Part shown: positions 46,601-58,500 of the stretch, in pieces
How positions within the stretch are numbered: the first letter of the stretch is position 1
Layout of the letters: each line of letters starts with the position of its first letter
NCBI GenBank assembly: GCA_034509925.1
Contig: CM067527.1
Coordinates: 9,122,501 to 9,186,500, forward strand
Length of the DNA stretch: 64,000 nucleotides
Direction: 5' to 3'
Source of the DNA: Hirudinaria manillensis
Lineage: Eukaryota; Annelida; Clitellata; Hirudinida; Hirudinidae
Made by a program: the position numbers and the translations under genes
The notes under the pieces: generated by a model
What the model was told of the DNA's origin: nothing
The model's database searches: none
The model's input: only the letters and a program-made list of their open reading frames with translations

Positions 46601-48515
46601 TTTGCCATCTTCCAAGTCAACACTTCCTAAGTCTTCAAGTGCTCTTATTGGCTCAAATCCTCTTGTGCCACCCCCACCTGGATTCATGCCCCAGCAAGCT
46701 CATTTACACCCATCTGTTGCACAAAATCCCATAAATGTTCCAACATCCATTAGGCAGACTATCACCTCTAACTTTCCAGGCATTTCCAGTTCTCGAGTCC
46801 CAACATTCAATCAGACTCAGCCGTCATTCAATGTTCCACCTCCTGCAATATCTTTGAACAGATTGGCCAACTCTTCATTGCTTCCTTTGCCTTCAAAGCA
46901 TCTTCCAGTTGCCACTACATTAATGAATTTTCCCTGTAGTGCTATCACTAGCCCTTCTGCAATATTTTCCCATACTCAGCCAGCTGCATACTCAACAATG
47001 GGCTTGCCTGTTACTGCTTCAAATCACAGTGTTACTACTGCTCTTGGTGTCCAAATGCATAGAAGGCCCCCTTTGCTTTCTGAGCCTCTGACTAATCCGG
47101 TACCCCAAGCTTCCCCTAACGTTCCACCAGTCCATATTTGGGCATCAGGGCTTCAGAATCCTAATCCTCTGACACCTCAAAATTCTCTCACCCCTGGTCT
47201 TGTTGGATTGCATCACTCTCAAAACATGGAGTCAAAACCAACTGTTTGGTCCAGAGATTCAGCTCCTAGTATAGCTGCTTCAAATGTGGCACCTTTGTTA
47301 CCGTCTCAAAACACACGCTTTGCAATGAATCCAAAAGATCATTTCATTGCCAATGCCCAAGTTTCCAGTCAAGCAGTTTATAACCAGAATCATCATGATT
47401 ATTTCAACAAAGAAAGTCCTGTGACTGGCAGTCATCCATGGAGACAATCTCAAGTTAATACTAGCACCTGTGGAGGTGCTACCAATATTGACAAGCCTAC
47501 CATTTGCAGTAGTACTAGTAGTAGCACTTCCTATCATGATGTTGATAAGAAAACTGATAGGTTAAAGTATATGGAGACCTTGAGTGATGGGACTCCTGCA
47601 GATAGAAGCAGCGAGTACCAAGCTCCTTCAAAAAGTAGTGCAGTTGATGATGATGGTGAACCTATTTATAACATAGACTCAGTTGGATCTGTATCAGATG
47701 TCAAAATCCAGGCAGAAGTTGGAAAACAGTCTTTAAATCCTTTGAAAGCTTTTGGTGAACCATTAGTGAACCAGGAGAGATTACCTGCTCCACCTGCATT
47801 CTTCAATATACCTCCACCAGCTGTCCCCCTACAAATTAGGGGAAGCATTAATACCTTGATGGCATCTCAAGCATCATCGAATGCTCCAAACTTCCTGGGT
47901 GCAGGAGCGTCGCAAGCCACTGCCATTGCCCAAGAATTTTCAAAGCTACTCAACTCCCCTGTTACTTTTGATGGGTTTTCTAAGAATGTACCTCCTAGAG
48001 ACCATATCAGGTTGGTTGGAAATACAAACTTGAACCTAAATTTTGTCCAGAGACCGACATTGTATAACAACGAGAGCCTCTTGGGTCCTCCTCCACCAAA
48101 CCACAATTTCAATCCTCTCAACAAGGCCAATCATCCTCCGTCGGTGGCTTCGCCTGCACTTCCAAATGATTTCAATAGAAACCTACCTCCTCCTCTTCTA
48201 CCGCAGCAGATGGGACCGAGGAACGTTCTCGTGTCGGGTACAGCGGACAGGTCCAACAAGAATTCGGAGTTGAGGTTTCAGCCACCCCCACTGCTGAATC
48301 CAAGTGAGTTCCTAAACAACCTGAGACATGAGCCTCCCCAAAGGCAGGGCAGGTTCGTAGAAAGAGATAACGAAAGAAGAAATGTCGACAGACAGGAAGG
48401 CAACGGTCATCATTTCCCAAGGAAGCCGTTTAACCATCCAAGAGAGCAAAAGTATAGGTTCAGGAATGAAGGTTCCAGATTTTTTGTTCGTGGGAGTGCA
48501 CCAAACTATAACTAG
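37637..48515 (+). CDS. SCAF8: SCAF4/SCAF8-like CTD-associated splicing/termination factor, about 2138 aa
   Basis: Nuclear protein that binds the phosphorylated C-terminal domain of RNA polymerase II and restrains premature cleavage and polyadenylation. Exons: 37637-37666, 37857-37985, 38346-38507, 39046-39163, 39905-40059, 40602-40940, 41487-41575 (or from 41490), 41743-42184, 42291-43000, 43394-43831, 43976-44106, 44298-44398, 44498-44605, 44776-44956, 45087-45197 and a 3173-nt last exon 45343-48515. All are in phase.

The N-terminal CID is very clear (NVKPPISRAKMTSITRLALK, LPGLYVIDSIVRQSRHQFG, VRVLNLWQKNN). A Gln-rich segment, an Arg/Ser/Lys-rich region (exons 9-11) and one RRM (VCSTTLWIGPIGRHTKKDEL, then LGATYIPWDKL) follow at about residue 914. 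The last exon is low-complexity and Pro-rich (PPLPPPPPPPVIEV, Met/Pro repeats), as in vertebrate SCAFs. Vertebrate proteins have about 1150-1270 aa, so this one is much longer. Whether it is orthologous to SCAF4, SCAF8 or their common ancestor cannot be told here; the symbol is approximate. Confidence 0.92.
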
Positions 48516-49102
48516 TCGAAAAAATGCTGAGCAGAGTTTCATAAACATTTTGAATAGCCTACAATTTGTAAATGAACTGTTTCATATCCAACGAGTGGAA
48601 TGCTTCCCTACTCAGTGTTAAATGATTGTTCGTTGTTTTGGAGAATGGACGGTTTCTCTGCGAAGGAGCATTTTAGATTTTTTCCACGTCGCCGTAATCC
48701 AATTGTTTGAATTGTAAAGGTTAAATGGCATGTTGCTCTGACTTTTAATGCAACTTGAACATTAATGCCTGGCTGTTGATGTTTTGAAATCATGTAATTA
48801 ATTTCTTAACGACACCTAACGTTCGTTTTGTTGAAGTTTCCGTTAGCTATTCGATTTCGTGTTACCTCAAAATTGTTCTAAGCAAAGTTATTTAATTTCT
48901 TTTATATCAATTTAAAAGTAAATTTGTTTCATGCATTAAGTAAATATTTAAACTGGCAATGAAAATTATTGTTATGATAATTATGGCTGTGTCATTAGAA
49001 AATGTTTGAATCATTATGTTAAATCTCATGAAGTCTTTTACTTTAGATAACAAATACTTAATAACTGAGTTGCATATATGATGTATTTCAGATGCCTGTC
49101 AG

Positions 49103-49108
49103 AATAAA
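49103..49108 (+). promoter_or_regulatory. AATAAA poly(A) signal of SCAF
   Basis: Canonical AATAAA about 590 bp beyond the SCAF stop, in the transcript orientation, implying a roughly 0.6-kb 3' UTR. There is no competing signal closer to the stop that I noticed. Confidence 0.55.
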
Positions 49109-49503
49109 TTATAATTAATTCATAATATTTGTTTTGGCTTTTTTATTACACTATACACAATAATGGGCTTCAGCTTGTTTTTAATTTGTGCAACTTCTGA
49201 AAGTTTGGCATGCAGCACTTAACGTTTTTCGAGTAATCAGAGGTCACGACAGTTAAGAATTAAGAGTACTTTCAACTGATATTCACTGTTTGTTGAAGAC
49301 ATGAACCTGGTAATTGTGCAAATGACCTGTTGACAGATTGTTAAATGAACAAGTTACAAATTGCATGTAATTTGATTTTAATATAATTTTAAATGTACGT
49401 CTTATGCCCCACCTCTCAAAAGTTATCTGCAATGTCTATCTAAAAGACCTCCAATATCAGTACTTGCAGAAGTACTTAATTACTGGTACTCAGTGGTACA
49501 AGT

Positions 49504-50670
49504 CTAAAATCTGCCAAAACACGGCCCATTCACTTGAATAACCCCCTCGTGCAATGTTCTATAAATTCTGTCAATCATCGAATCGGCGACGCAGCTTGTT
49601 ATCAATGCTAGAATAATTCTAAACCTCAAAACAAAATCCACTCCATTTTCAGATGTCAGCTTTCCATTTGTCTCCTCAAAAATAATTGATACCAATCAAA
49701 GTGAAAGAGTTATAACCAAAAGCGGTTGAAAAGTTGAAAAATAAATCTAATGTTCAAAACTTATTTTTAAGCATCTTTAACGTGATATAAAGTACAAGTT
49801 ATGCACCAGATGTACTTATTACTAGTTGTACTCTACGAGAGATGACACCTAGGAACGTTTCCCGTGCAAGTATCTGGAAATTTTAACAAATTATTTTAAC
49901 ACGTTTCAACATTTTATGTCGACTACGACTTGAGAATTTTCGAGAATTTCTGCAATTTCTTTGTGGATCTTGACAGTTATTTTGGGGGATGAAATGCGTT
50001 GAACAAATGAGGCTGACAATTTTTTCTTCATAAATCACTTACGACTTCAATTGTCGAGATTCATAACCACGGACTTTCGAAGCCCTTCCCGATCAGAAAG
50101 CAGTTTTTCATTGTAGTTGTAGAATTTTATTCTTGGCAGCGTAGAATAAAAATGCCAAAGTTTCCCATATCTCGCATTAACTGCTGATTAAAAGCGCAGT
50201 TGTCCCAGCGATCATATCTGACACTTGGCAGACTCACGAAAATGTCATCTCGAACTTGAAACGGCAAGGATTCACGTTCCGAATGATGCAATCCATGGCT
50301 TCAATCATCACGTACAACGTTTGTTTCCCAGCCAGCAACCCCAACCTCGAATTTGTGTGCGGAGGTTTTGGTGACAACTTCAGGCGAACCTATTCCCTAC
50401 ATCCCTACGTTCTCAGCCGTGATGTCCCGCCAACCGTGTTTAGTTTAATTTTGCTCCGAAAAAAGGAAATATTGCTATTAGAATTAAAATAGATCCATTA
50501 GTGAGATAAAGATCTTTATTACTGTTACCATCTTTATTAACAACTGTGTCTAAAAACAAGCCATGAGTCTGAGTCAGAATTTCTGACATGAATATTTGTG
50601 AAATTTTGTAGTACTGATTCAAAATTCTTGAAAAGCTTATCGGCACTAAGTTGGCTAAGCCAGAGGTCAT
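49504..50670 (-). CDS. Possible unresolved multi-exon gene
   Basis: Several minus-strand stretches look coding but I could not join them. One is a Met-initiated segment from 50670 to a GTAACA donor near 50540 (MTSGLANLVPISFSRILNQY). A second follows an AATAG acceptor near 50395 and ends in a GTACGT or GTGAGT donor. A third lies at about 50190-50060 (ARYGKLWHFYSTLPRIKF), and a fourth at about 50030-49925 (SSPKITVKIHKEIAEILENS). A final segment ends in a stop at 49504 (GVIQVNGPCFGRF). Phases do not all agree, and I recognise no family. A plus-strand frame at 50256-50492 overlaps and competes. It may be a small gene between SCAF and TGS1, or a decaying one. Confidence 0.3.
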
Positions 50671-50877
50671 TTAGGCAGCTTTTCTGCTTAGATCACCGTG
50701 TGACTTAGTTTTATTTTTAGGTTTTATATTCATATTTTATGATAGGACTGGGGTACTCTCGGAAGAAAAGCAAATATTCCGGGTAACCCCTCGCGCGGAT
50801 ATCACGTGATCATTTTGCTATATAATGGACATTAGTGTTTACAACAACAACATTAATTAGTTAATTCATTCATTTGC

Positions 50878-50883
50878 TTTATT
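50878..50883 (-). promoter_or_regulatory. AATAAA poly(A) signal of TGS1
   Basis: TTTATT on the plus strand is AATAAA on the minus strand, about 33 bp after the TGS1 stop, implying a very short 3' UTR. Confidence 0.6.
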
Positions 50884-50915
50884 GGCTATTAATAAAATTA
50901 TTTGCTTAAAGGTCC

Positions 50916-52229
50916 TTAAAAGACGTTGATAGTCCGCGTGTTCCTCATGAAATTCTTATACTGCCGTGGAGCAGCCGATAACTTTTCCTCAAGTGTTCTT
51001 TCCTCATTCAAGTTTTCGTAACCTTTGAAGTACTGGCATTCCTGTGCTTTGATGGATTTAATGGAATCGTAGCATCTATTTCCAGCACGGTTGTTGAAAT
51101 TCTTGAAAGCCATCGGCCTCATTGACAGCTTTTCATCGATACTCTTTTCAACTTCCCACTTTGGCACCGCATTTCTTTGAAAATGGATATTTCGTGGAAT
51201 TCTCCACGAACACCCGAGACTTTCTGATTTGTAATTTTCTGGACGGAAAAACTCAACCTGAAATGAAATTGGATCGATGAGACTATTGACCAAATTTCCA
51301 TAGTAGGCAGTCAAGGTTTTTAGTCGACCACTCATTACGTTCTGTTCGACTTCGAAAGGATTTCCACCGGCATACTTAACTAATTCTTCGACGACAGTGT
51401 TGCGAGGGAGGTAGATTGCTATGTTGTCCGTCATCGACTTGGCTTTCTCCATGATCTTATCAATATCTGGAGTCACGGCCTTCAGGCTGAAAGTGTCATT
51501 ATTTCTATAAGATGGACCACCCCAAGGAGGACTAAGAAAGACAGCGTCCGCTCTCGACCTATTGTCGGGCACGAATTTTAGAAAGTCCTTATTAATAAAA
51601 ACAATCTTGTGCTCGACTCCGTAGAGGCTGGCATTGTGTCTGGCCATTTGGATCTTCTTAGGATCGATATCGATGGCTATGACTTTGTCACATACCATGG
51701 CGAATTGAATAGCATTTCCTCCAGCTCCGCAGAAGGCGTCGATTACTGTGCGACACTTCAATCTTAAGGCAATGTGCCTCGCCAGTAGTTCCGGGGTCAC
51801 CGAGAACCAACTTTCCTGGTCTAGTTGGATCCCGCTGTCGAATTTCGAGAACAGCATGTGCCTCGCGTGCCAATATTTTTTGTTTTCTTTTGAAAATTCA
51901 TTGAATTGCTTGCGTTTAATTTTCATATTCAGTGACTCTCCATACTTTTTATTGACACTGAGGTTGCATTTGGAAATCGTTTTTTTCTTGCCGACGTCTT
52001 CAAATTTGAAGCCCATGTTATCGAGCAGTTCGATAGATTCGTGCTTTGTTGAATTAGACTTTGGCAGGAAATCCTCATGATGTGCTTCTTGTGAATCTTT
52101 TTTATCGTCCAACTGCGTTTCTTCAATGTTGGACCTGGTAAAGGTAATTTTGTATTCGTTGAGGCCTCCATATGAAAATGTCATTTCGGCTAACCTCTGC
52201 CAACTGCTTTCAGACGTTACGTTTGCCAT
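50916..52229 (-). CDS. TGS1: Trimethylguanosine synthase, intronless, 437 aa
   Basis: SAM-dependent methyltransferase that converts the m7G cap of snRNAs, snoRNAs and telomerase RNA to 2,2,7-trimethylguanosine. Key parts, numbered from Met 52229: KKYWHARHMLFSKFDSGIQL and WFSVTPELLARHIA (about 117-153), the SAM-binding loop VIDAFCGAGGNAIQF (162-176), AIDIDPKKI (185-193) and the catalytic SPPWGGP (233-239). These match the conserved C-terminal domain of human TGS1. The frame extends upstream to a stop near 52318, but its only ATG-initiated start that also fits the family is 52229: ESSWQRLAEM resembles the vertebrate N-terminus EKWSRVAEM. It is about half the vertebrate length (853 aa), lacking most of the disordered middle. 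A C-terminal extension contains two related motifs (DEKLSMRPMAFKNF and LEEKLSAAPRQYKNF). No introns, unlike every neighbouring gene. Confidence 0.92.
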   Translation of the reverse strand: MANVTSESSWQRLAEMTFSYGGLNEYKITFTRSNIEETQLDDKKDSQEAHHEDFLPKSNSTKHESIELLDNMGFKFEDVGKKKTISKCNLSVNKKYGESLNMKIKRKQFNEFSKENKKYWHARHMLFSKFDSGIQLDQESWFSVTPELLARHIALRLKCRTVIDAFCGAGGNAIQFAMVCDKVIAIDIDPKKIQMARHNASLYGVEHKIVFINKDFLKFVPDNRSRADAVFLSPPWGGPSYRNNDTFSLKAVTPDIDKIMEKAKSMTDNIAIYLPRNTVVEELVKYAGGNPFEVEQNVMSGRLKTLTAYYGNLVNSLIDPISFQVEFFRPENYKSESLGCSWRIPRNIHFQRNAVPKWEVEKSIDEKLSMRPMAFKNFNNRAGNRCYDSIKSIKAQECQYFKGYENLNEERTLEEKLSAAPRQYKNFMRNTRTINVF

Positions 52230-52309
52230 CTTCAAGAGAAGTGGATTTTTATAATTAGCTATGTACGCAAGAAGAACACTTAAGAGAGTTTCTATTCGAC
52301 GTTTCAATG

Positions 52310-52880
52310 TCTTGCGTTAATTAAATTGGTTCACTTGGAACCGGAGTCGTGGTTCCGTAAAAAGATGCTGAATATAAAAATAAAATTAACGACTATTATT
52401 TTCCGGTAAAAGATTTTGAAATTAATTTTAAGTATTATATAATTAACATATTTATTATTTTATGAATTAAATAAAATGCCTTGTCATGTTGCATGTTAGT
52501 ATTAATTTTATTATTACAATATTTTATTTATTATTTTGCATCGCATAATTTAACCCTGGAGTCTATATTATTCATTTGGGGTTACCTTTTTGTTTTACTT
52601 TCATTTACAACAATTGCCTTACGCTTAGTACAAGTGAAGTATTTCAAAAATAATATGAAGCTTATGAACAAAATAAAATAATAAATGCTGAAAAAATCAA
52701 AGCAAGCGACAGTGAAACTTCATGGGTGTCCAAAAGACATTGAACGATTGAAATTTAATAACATAAAATTTATTAATTTATTGTAAAAATTTACCTGTTA
52801 GAAATTTATGTGGACCTGAAAACATCTTGTTTCAGCTATCATCTACGTTAAGTTTGATAAGTTTGCTAAAAATATTAAGT
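52310..52880. other. AT-rich spacer upstream of TGS1
   Basis: Very AT-rich. It contains one hydrophobic plus-strand frame at 52481-52681 (66 codons) with no homology that I recognise and codon content expected of AT-rich noise. The TGS1 promoter should lie in its left part. I see no clear motif. Confidence 0.4.
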
Positions 52881-54860
52881 TTGTCACGTCGACTTCCTGA
52901 CGACGGATATCGTTTCCGCATTTCCAGAACTACCTTATCCGCCGATCCATAATAATCCACCAAGACTCAGTTGTTCTGAGTGCCTACAGACGTCTCATCA
53001 AAAGTAAAAGAGAAGACTACTGGAAGAGCTTTACCGCGGCCTGTCCTGCAAGTCGTCCCGTCAATTGTCGCGCTCGCTGAACTCCATCAGAGTAGAGGCA
53101 AGGTTCCCCCCCAATCATTCCATCAGCGCAGACAGCTTCCTGCATCACTTCACTTCCAAGATCGAGAAAGTTCGGGCTGCGTCGTACTCCGCCCCTCCTT
53201 CGGCCCCGCCGGTCACTCCGCCGTCGGCGCCACTCGTCCAGTTCCAGAGGACAAACGCAGCCGAGGTGACGAGGCTGATTTATGCCCTGCCAAACAAACG
53301 CTTTACCCTATACCCACCTGGCTCCTTAAGAAAATATCAACTTTCATCTCACCGATCCTCACAATAAACTTCAATAGTTCCATCACCGCCGGCAAATTCC
53401 CCACCACTTTCAAATCCTGCTATATCACTCCTCTTCTGAAAAAAAAACCCAGCCTTGACCCTGAAGATGTCAGCTCCTACCGGCCCATCTCCAACCTCTC
53501 CGTCTTTTCAAAAATCCTAGAGCGCCTCGTGCTCCGCAGGGTCATGGGCCACCTGGACCATCATAGACTCCTCCCTGCGCATCAGTCAGCCTACCGCCAA
53601 CATCACTCCACCGAAACCGCCGTTCTCCGCGTCTCCTAGGATCTCCTCCGACCCGCGGGGGCCGGCAAAGTGTTGCTGCTCGTCCTCCTCGGCCGCCTTC
53701 GACACTATTGATAACGATATACTCCTCAAACGACTTGAGAGAGCTTTCGGCTTCGCGGACTGCGTCCTTGAGTGGTTCCGGTCTTACCTCGTCGGTCGTT
53801 CCTCCTGCGTTGGTCATGGTAAACTCGCGTCGCCCAACGCGCCGACAACCTGCGGCGTTCCCCATGGCTCCGTCCTCGGTCCACTCTTCTTCTCGATGTA
53901 TACAGAGGAACTTGAGAGCATCATCCACTCTCATGAACTCCACTGCCATATGCATGCCGACGACACCCAAGTCTGCAGTCACTGTAAACCCGACCATACC
54001 GAGGCCCTCTCTTCCAGGATGTCTTGATGTGTGAAGGCTATCAGCGACTGGATGTTCAGCAGCCGTATGGCACTGAACAGCAGCAAAACCGAGGTGATGT
54101 GGACTTCCTCGCCCGGACGTGCCTCGGTGCTTCCTTCCAGCCCGGTCTCCATCTGTTCTGACGTAATCTACCCCGTACTTTCCGTCCGCAACCGGCTGGA
54201 TCTGGCTGGATTCAGACTGCTCCATGAGTACACTTATCAACAATATCTCCCGTTCTTGCTTTGCGTCCTTCAGGGAGATTCGCAGCATTGCCTCTCCTCT
54301 CTCCTTCAGGTCAGGAAGAGCATAATTACAGCCTTGATCCTCTCCAGGATTTATTATGGAAATGCTACGCTCGCGGGTCTCCCGTCCTGCCGCCTGGAGC
54401 AGCTGCAGAGAGTTATCAACACGGCATCCATCTTCAACTTCAAGAGGAAGTAAGACCATGTGTCGCCGCTCCTCTACGAGCTTCACTGGTTGCGCATTCA
54501 CCAGCGCATCGACTATAAGATCGCCACGCTGGTTTTTAAATCCCTCTTGGGCTGCTCACCGTCCTACCTGCCATTCACCCGAAGCGCGCACCTCCAGGGC
54601 AGAAGCGGCCTCAGGTCCACATCCAGAGGCTCCCTCTTCTGCCCACACGCCAATCGCGCTACGCTAGACGGCAGGTCCATCGACGTCGGTGGTCCCAGGA
54701 CCTGGAACAGATTAGATCCCGCAGTGACGACCTCAGACCCAGCCGGCTTCCACTTCGCCTTGAAGACCTTCCTCTTCAGGGAAAGTCATCCTCACCCCCT
54801 CAGTGTCCACCGGACATACGCCACTCTAACGAACCGAATTATTATTATTATTATTACTAT
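52880..54860 (+). mobile_element. Decayed L2/CR1-type non-LTR retrotransposon
   Basis: An island of GC-rich DNA in AT-rich surroundings that encodes pieces of a reverse transcriptase in shifting frames. The pieces are a linker region (RFPPNHSISADSFLHHFTSK), finger and palm motifs (SYRPISNLSVFSKILERLVL, LLPAHQSAYRQHHSTETAVL), AFDTIDNDILLKRLERAFGF, TCGVPHGSVLGPLFF and the catalytic box as HADDTQV instead of the usual YADDTQ. The thumb follows (AISDWMFSSRMALNSSKTEV), then the C-terminal block (ISPLLYELHWL-like). In-frame stops lie near 53637, 54025 and 54452, with frameshifts near 53300 and 53690. The 3' end is an (ATT)n run at 54838-54857, typical for this clade. There is no ORF1, so the copy is 5'-truncated and dead. 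Clade assignment rests on remembered motifs. Confidence 0.85.
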
Positions 54861-55429
54861 TCTGTATACTATGTTCTGTTTGCAAGTTTTGAATGAAAGT
54901 TATCTAATTTCAATCTTTACACATTCTCAGATGAAGATACTAAGATAGAATTTTAGAAATGAATTTCGCCTGCATTACAGCTTGTTCAAATATTTGCTGG
55001 AGAATTAATTTCTACCTTTTGGAATTTCTACCTATTATTTGTACAAAAAAGCATTTTCAAAGTTGAAATATATGAAATCTCCTTTAAGCCGAAATTGAAT
55101 TATGAACATCTTAAATCAGATTTACGTAGAGGTTATAATTTATATGCAATTTTGTCGAACGAATGCAGAGTAGAAATGTACCGGACTTCAGCTTCACTAA
55201 ATCCAAGACCAGGCCATTTTCCAGGCCCACCATAGGCTCTAACCAATTTCTGACCGGATTTTGGTCGCGATTTTCCAGTTGATTCAGTTTTCTATTAATG
55301 TCACTTCATGAGAACTTCATCCTTGATTTCCCCGATTGATAAATTGATTTGTCAATTGCCAGTCATCCACAGAGAAGGTAATTTTGTCAAGATATAATTA
55401 ATATATAACTAATCCCGAATACAAACGTT
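54861..55429. other. Intergenic spacer, no gene seen
   Basis: AT-rich sequence between the retrotransposon 3' end and the UBA1-like 3' end. No open frame with homology and no structured RNA that I can identify. Confidence 0.5.
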
Positions 55430-55435
55430 TTTATT
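55430..55435 (-). promoter_or_regulatory. AATAAA poly(A) signal of the UBA1-like gene
   Basis: TTTATT on the plus strand, AATAAA in the sense of the minus-strand gene, about 95 bp past its stop codon. Confidence 0.5.
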
Positions 55436-55530
55436 TTAATCATTGTCAAACATAAAAAGCATCTATTTTATAATTGATTCCCTATCCTAATTCCCTTTGC
55501 TGTCTTAGAGTTGCTCAGAGAGTTGCTTCA

Positions 55531-58500
55531 TTACATTAACTTCACCTTAACAAACGGTAGTTGGTCAAAATTAGGTGGGATGATGTCCAAAAGGACAGAA
55601 CAAACATTTGATGCCAAGGGTCCAGCTACTTCTCTGATTGCCTCACTGATCCTGTCCAAAATAAGCATTTTGTAAAATTTTCTTCAGGAACTATTTAAAA
55701 AAAAATATGAGGTTTCAAATTATTTGGAGTTTGTATTTTTAGGTTTCCTTAAATTTAAAAAAGCAAACTTCATTTTGAGCCTCTTCTCCTTATTAGGTGT
55801 CAAAACAGACAACAATGAACTTGGTCCATAATAAATGGAATCAACATCCACTTCATGTTTCGTCTATGATGATATAATGAAATTTCATATTTAATCAAAA
55901 TACTTTTCAGAATTTGAGTTTAGAATTAAAAATACTCTGTTGAGGAAATAAATAATAACTTCATACAAGCAAGTTCTGTATATGCAACATGTAGTCCTTA
56001 TTTGACATGACAAAGCATACAAATATCACAGCTTTTAACATCATAAATGTTAAGGATGACTTTACATTTTGTGTCATGTAAATAATCTTTTCTTTATATA
56101 ATAAATCCTGGGTCATCAGATTTAAATTTGATTTAATTTAATTAAGTTGAATAATCAGGTATTATAATATAAAAAATAATATAAACTTGTAAATGATAAC
56201 TCCATTACTTTTAATGTTTCAACCAAATGTTCCAGTGTAATGTCTTCATCAAAGGTAAAATTATCCCAGATGGTAAACTCTAGATCTTTATGCTAAGAAA
56301 ATGATAAATGAGTTAGCAAATGTTTGTAAATTATCAGTGACAAACTGTATATCTAATTGTATTAGTGAAATTTAAGAAGGAAGAGACAAACTAATTGGAG
56401 CTAAACAACAAATCATAGAACATGGCATTCATAGCATTCAAATCCACAATGTCTGAGACAAAATCAGATTCCCTTACTTTGTAAATAAGAAAATTTACAA
56501 ATGTATGACATGAAGAGATAAAGTTGAATAACCTTGAACTTCTTGGCATGCTTCACATTGGAGCGTTGGACAAAATTTGAACTCATTCTACAAAACCAGT
56601 TCTTAAATTTTTTCAAATTCATTTGTCTTGTCAAAATCTGCAAGAGATAATGGAATGCGAGACAAATAATGTTATTACACTTCAAGTTATCAATAATTTG
56701 AATGATTCAAAAAAGATAAAATGATCAATATTACAATTAAAAAGAAATTTTGTTTTTTAAACAGAACCTTTAAAGTTTGGTTTTTTAAAAATTAAATAGG
56801 CATCACGTATTTTATAAATTGTAGTTTTTTAAGTGACTCAAGGTGACTCAAGAAAGTTCTCTGCTGCTAGCCTTGCCTACTCGATCTTTAGTAGTCTCTC
56901 AATTGGCTGATTGTTTTAAGCTGCTCCTTGTGATGAAATTTTTGAAATGCCATTTGATAATGGATATGTTTATCAATCTATGCCATCAATACTCAGATTC
57001 ATAGAATATGCATTTTGGTTTTATTCAATTCATTGGCCCTTTCAATTCCTCTAATTATGTTCTAGACTTTAGATGTTGCTTTTGCTTTATTTCTTGGAGA
57101 TCAAAGCTTATTGATTTATTTAATGCAACTTAATAAAATCCTAAATAAGACTTTAATCATAGAAACCTTGAGCAACTCCAAGCAAACGAGTCCAACGGCA
57201 AGAGAAGTGGTCGTTGCAATGGCAGGAATGATTTTTCCAACAATACGCTTCGTCTGTCGAGATTGATTGATGCAGTTAAATTGGGCTTTGATTTTTCTAA
57301 ATTGGCATTTTGTAATTAATTTACAAGTTGAGACTCACTTCAAGCTTATCAATAGGATTTATGCCATAATTTATAGCCCTTAAATTGGAAGAAGAGGTGA
57401 CAAAATCAACGTGGAAGTTGTCTTCCCCATCTTTTTCAAAATCAATGCTTTGAAGCTGAAGGCCAATGCTCCTCAAAAACTGCACATCAGGCAGTTTTTT
57501 CAACAGCTCATGAAATTCATCATCATCTGAAATCAATTTGAGGGTTTCCTTATATTGTCTTGGAGTTAAAAGCAAACATGCAGAAAAAGAATAATACTTA
57601 TATGTTTATAATATAAAATTTATGATTAATAATACACAATACCCTGAGTATTTGATTCATCCCTAATAATATTGGGAACCATATTAATATTGAATATTAG
57701 TAAAATGAAGCTTTTAAAATAACAAAAATTATAATGGGTGAGTGAGTAATAATTTATTAAGAGGATAACCAATTTCAATTCATCGCCTGAGTTTTCTTGA
57801 ATGAAAATATTAAAATCAATAATAAAAATAATTAATAATGAAAAAGTAATAAAAAAATTAATAAAACAAATATAATAAAAGAGCCATTTAAAAAAATGAT
57901 CTATAACCAAATGCCTTTTCTTTGTTTTCCTTGTTTTGTTGAGCTTCCTCATCATTGGCTGGAATGAATACTTTAGTGCCAGGTTGAAAATGTGGAATGT
58001 GAACTGAAGCCAAATATTTTCTTGACTCCTCCCTTGTTTTGCAGATCTTTAATCCAAGTGCTAAAGCCAGTAAATTTGCAGCAGACATTATGAAATCCAT
58101 GTGCAAAGGCTGAAATGCAGACATCAATTGCATGATAAATGGCCATATCAATTTATCACAAATAGGAATTAAGATATCACTTCATTTGGGTCAAAGGAGA
58201 TTGGCGTTGGACAATTCTTTGAACCCCTCCAGAAAGGCAGACCTTCTTTTGTCTTTGCATCAGGTGGAAAATTAAATCTCAGCTGCTGTATTTGATTGTT
58301 AAAATGTCTTTCAAATTTAGTTCTTGCCCACTTAATGCACATTTCATAGCCTGTGACATTTTCTAACTCCTCAGGTCCATTTCTTGAAAAACCTTCAAAA
58401 ACTTCCAGGAGTTCTTGGAGTCTTTCAATCTGCAACACATAATGAATGTCATCAGAATGATTAAACAATTACATAACATAACAGTCCTAAGTATAATAAT

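Noticed and set aside
52481-52681. Small hydrophobic plus-strand protein of 66 aa
   Set aside because: No homology and no conserved context; its composition is what AT-rich spacer produces by chance.
53542-54501. Long minus-strand frame of 319 codons
   Set aside because: It is the antisense of the GC-rich reverse transcriptase, where high GC lowers stop frequency. No domain seen.
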